A stretch of 5,017 nucleotides of DNA from Chloroflexota bacterium (GTDB lineage: Bacteria > Chloroflexota > Dehalococcoidia > Lucifugimonadales > Australimonadaceae): contig JACZSI010000132.1 of NCBI GenBank assembly GCA_022574265.1, positions 1 through 5,017 of the forward strand, read 5' to 3'. Shown in pieces: positions 4,403 through 5,017 of the stretch. A model generated the notes under the pieces. It was not told where the DNA came from. It ran no database searches and worked only from the letters and a program-made list of their open reading frames with translations. Both the position numbers and the translations under genes were made by a program. Within the stretch, counting starts at the first letter, position 1, and the number at the start of each line of letters is the position of its first letter.

Positions 4403-5017
4403 ATGGCCACACTCGTCGGCACCTTCTTCCACTCCCACGGCGGCACGACCTCCCTCCCGCCGGACCTCTGGCGCGAGCGGCGGCTGGCCCGCCCCATCCG
4501 CGAGGACGTGCCGGTCGAGGACGACGAGGCCAACGCCAAGAAGGCCGAGCGCACGCACGAGGGGTTCCGCGTCCTGCGCGAGAAGGTCGCCGAGCTCGAG
4601 ACCGACGTCCTCGTCGTCTTCAGCGACGACCAGGGGGAGTGCTTCGACTTCAACAACTTCCCCGGCTTCGCCATCTTCGTGGGGGAGCGGTTCAACAAAT
4701 CGCCGCGCCAGCGTGGTGGCCCCGGCGCTCGCCAGATCGGGCGGCACGTGGAGCCGGGGTTCACGTTCAACGGCCACCCGGAGCTCGCGACGGCCCTGCT
4801 GACGGGGGTGATGAAACGCGGCTTCGACCCCGCCTTCTGCATGGACATGCCGAAGCCGGACCGCGGACTCGCGAGCGGCGTCATCCGCTCGGCCGAGGAG
4901 CTCACCGACTACAGCCTGCCCATCGTGCCCGTGATGATGAACCTCTACTTCGCGCCCCAGGTGACGGGCATCCGTTCCTACCAGTTCGGCAAGGCGGTCC
5001 GCGGGACGATCGACGAG
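4403..5017 (+). CDS. LigB-superfamily protein (extradiol dioxygenase catalytic-subunit fold), partial, altered active site
   Basis: The first 205 codons are present and the frame is open at the right edge; classical LigB is about 300 residues. The order of motifs follows protocatechuate 4,5-dioxygenase LigB. An N-terminal FFHSHGG has His12 as the first iron ligand. DVLVVFSDDQGECFDF (68-83) and FPGFAIF (86-92) match LigB PDVV.LVYNDH...PTFAI. GHPELA (124-129) matches LigB GHPDLA. MPKPDRGLASG (149-159) matches LigB MDVDHG. LPIVPVMMN (172-180) and TGIRSYQFGKAVR (188-200) match LigB KVIPFPVN and SGKRCFALGDSIR. LigB enzymes cleave catechol-type rings with Fe(II). Here the LigB second ligand His61 is Gln77, and active-site His127 is Arg154. 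His195 and Glu242 fall beyond the window. The fold assignment is strong, but dioxygenase activity is doubtful. It may belong to a Gln-containing subfamily with another substrate or metal site. The LigB comparison is from memory. The gene starts 40 bases after the permease, apparently with its own promoter. Confidence 0.82.
   Translation, partial: MATLVGTFFHSHGGTTSLPPDLWRERRLARPIREDVPVEDDEANAKKAERTHEGFRVLREKVAELETDVLVVFSDDQGECFDFNNFPGFAIFVGERFNKSPRQRGGPGARQIGRHVEPGFTFNGHPELATALLTGVMKRGFDPAFCMDMPKPDRGLASGVIRSAEELTDYSLPIVPVMMNLYFAPQVTGIRSYQFGKAVRGTIDE

Noticed and set aside
3006..4802. 598-codon + strand frame crossing the ATPase, permease and LigB-like genes
   Set aside because: It overlaps three well-supported genes in another frame and gives Arg/Ala/Pro-rich nonsense; a high-GC artefact.
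4387..4905. - strand frames opposite the LigB-like gene
   Set aside because: The + strand frame has LigB motifs throughout; the - strand translations have no recognisable features.

Overview
The window is high-GC bacterial DNA (well above 65% GC by eye, with G/C strongly preferred at third codon positions). It is densely coding on the + strand, with one partial gene on the - strand at the left edge. Nothing in it points firmly to a phylum. A DUF1461-like membrane protein, MazG, a NEW3/ABC-2 export operon, an odd LigB-family protein and possible leaderless promoters would fit a GC-rich Chloroflexota- or Actinomycetota-like environmental bacterium, but this is a weak inference. I see no mobile elements, tRNA or rRNA genes, or CRISPR arrays.

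Layout. At 1-144 (-) is the start of a small membrane protein that runs off the left edge and is divergent from mazG. At 245-1039 (+) is a full-length, two-domain MazG nucleoside triphosphate pyrophosphohydrolase, with a TATAAT box 38 bases and a GGAG ribosome binding site 10 bases ahead of its start. A 186-base non-coding gap (1040-1225) follows. It holds a good sigma-70-type promoter (TTGACA, 17 bases, TATTGA with an extended -10) whose -35 hexamer sits inside two interleaved inverted repeats.

That promoter faces a compact three-gene operon. The first gene (1226-2488) encodes a secreted, membrane-anchored protein with three Ig-like NEW3-type repeats. The second (2485-3417, sharing ATGA with the first) encodes an ABC ATPase. 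The third (3442-4362) encodes a six-helix ABC-2 permease of the NosY type. Two permease/ATPase pairs plus an extracytoplasmic beta-sandwich partner suggest an exporter or envelope machine organised like NosDFY, with substrate unknown. The ATPase has Asp where the catalytic Glu normally follows Walker B. An 11-bp tandem triplication covers the ATPase stop codon and the permease ribosome binding site.

At 4403-5017 (+), open at the right edge, is the N-terminal part of a LigB-superfamily (extradiol dioxygenase fold) protein. It keeps the first iron-ligand His but has Gln and Arg where classical LigB has the second iron-ligand His and an active-site His. It has an extended -10 element (TGCTATAAC) so close to its ATG that the mRNA may be leaderless. 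The left-edge gene shows the same arrangement.

The strongest points for a second look are the divergent LigB active site, the NEW3-ABC-permease operon of unknown substrate with its Walker B change, and the repeat structures at 1101-1134 and 3408-3440.
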